Position numbers and translations under genes: made by a program. Below are positions 5,440-5,636 of a stretch of DNA of 5,636 nucleotides, one piece after another. The notes under the pieces were generated by a model. That model saw nothing but the letters and a program-made list of their open reading frames with translations, was not told the DNA's origin and ran no database searches. Origin of the DNA: Oxalobacter sp. (lineage in GTDB: Bacteria; Pseudomonadota; Gammaproteobacteria; Burkholderiales; Burkholderiaceae_D); contig JAAZED010000420.1 of assembly GCA_012512465.1 (NCBI GenBank), positions 1 to 5,636 of the forward strand, in the 5' to 3' direction. Numbering within the stretch: the stretch's first letter is position 1; every line of letters starts with the position of its first letter.

Positions 5440-5636
5440 CGAAATTTCCTTTGAAAATCCCATCGCACCAGGCAAGGGGAGGAGGTGCAGTTTATTTTGT
5501 CAGATCATATTGTAGCGCGTTTGTTTTTTTGAATTGTAAATGTTTGCATTCTGTGTTCATCTTGCCCTTCCCATAATCGGCATGCGAAAATCAGCAGGGT
5601 TTTCCCAGGCGGTTTTGCAAGGGTGTTTTCTGTGAC
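5440..5636. other. Upstream region of the methyltransferase gene, non-coding
   Basis: I see no gene here. On the minus strand it carries the AAGGAA ribosome site (5446-5451), a weak sigma-70-like pair and, at 5574-5581, GCCGATTA. That octamer matches the sigma-28 -10 box GCCGATAA at 7 of 8 positions, but no -35 box lies at the required distance. A T7 run is at 5524-5530. The gene further to the right, if any, starts outside the window. Confidence 0.6.
5509..5540 (-). promoter_or_regulatory. Weak sigma-70-like promoter candidate for the methyltransferase gene
   Basis: On the minus strand, TTTACA (5535-5540) matches TTGACA at 5 of 6 positions and TACAAT (5509-5514) matches TATAAT at 5 of 6. 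The spacer is 20 nt, longer than the usual 16-18, so the pair is only a candidate. It would give a leader of about 65 nt. Confidence 0.25.

Noticed and set aside
5440..5475. Longer start for the methyltransferase at TTG 5475 or ATG 5463
   Set aside because: There is no purine-rich ribosome site before either, while ATG at 5439 has AAGGAA at normal spacing and begins a typical MKKF start.

Overview
The window looks like a flagellar filament locus from a Gram-negative proteobacterium, most likely a betaproteobacterium (Burkholderiales/Oxalobacteraceae-like). The flagellin termini ([16 protein letters not shown] at the start, [11 protein letters not shown] at the end), the flaG partner gene and the moderate-GC coding sequence with an AT-rich promoter region all fit this. 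The assignment is made by eye from family resemblance, not from a search.

Layout: 1-350 is non-coding. It holds three T7 tracts and a G8 run (78-116), a good sigma-28 (FliA) flagellar promoter (209-235) and a leader of about 108 nt that can fold up to the Shine-Dalgarno. Next comes fliC (351-1910, 519 aa flagellin). A 114-nt gap follows with two consecutive stem-loops, then flaG (2025-2489, 154 aa). A strong intrinsic terminator (2519-2555) closes that unit. After a leader of about 175 nt with two inverted repeats comes a 606-aa protein (2731-4551) with about nine TPR repeats fused to a GT-B glycosyltransferase-like domain. A 275-aa FkbM-family methyltransferase (4612-5439) lies convergently on the minus strand, with 60 nt between the two stop codons. 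The last 197 nt (5440-5636) are its upstream region.

How the genes may work together: FliC is the filament subunit and FlaG modulates filament length or assembly. The TPR-glycosyltransferase has the architecture (TPR plus GT-B) known for flagellin glycosylation in FlmG of Caulobacter. Its place next to fliC, with an FkbM O-methyltransferase close by, suggests a small flagellin-modification module: the TPR part binds flagellin, the GT part adds sugar to the surface-exposed middle domain, and the FkbM enzyme may methylate the glycan. The family assignments are well supported; this functional link is inference. fliD and fliS, which often follow flaG, are absent here. I saw no tRNA, rRNA, CRISPR array, insertion sequence or toxin-antitoxin pair.
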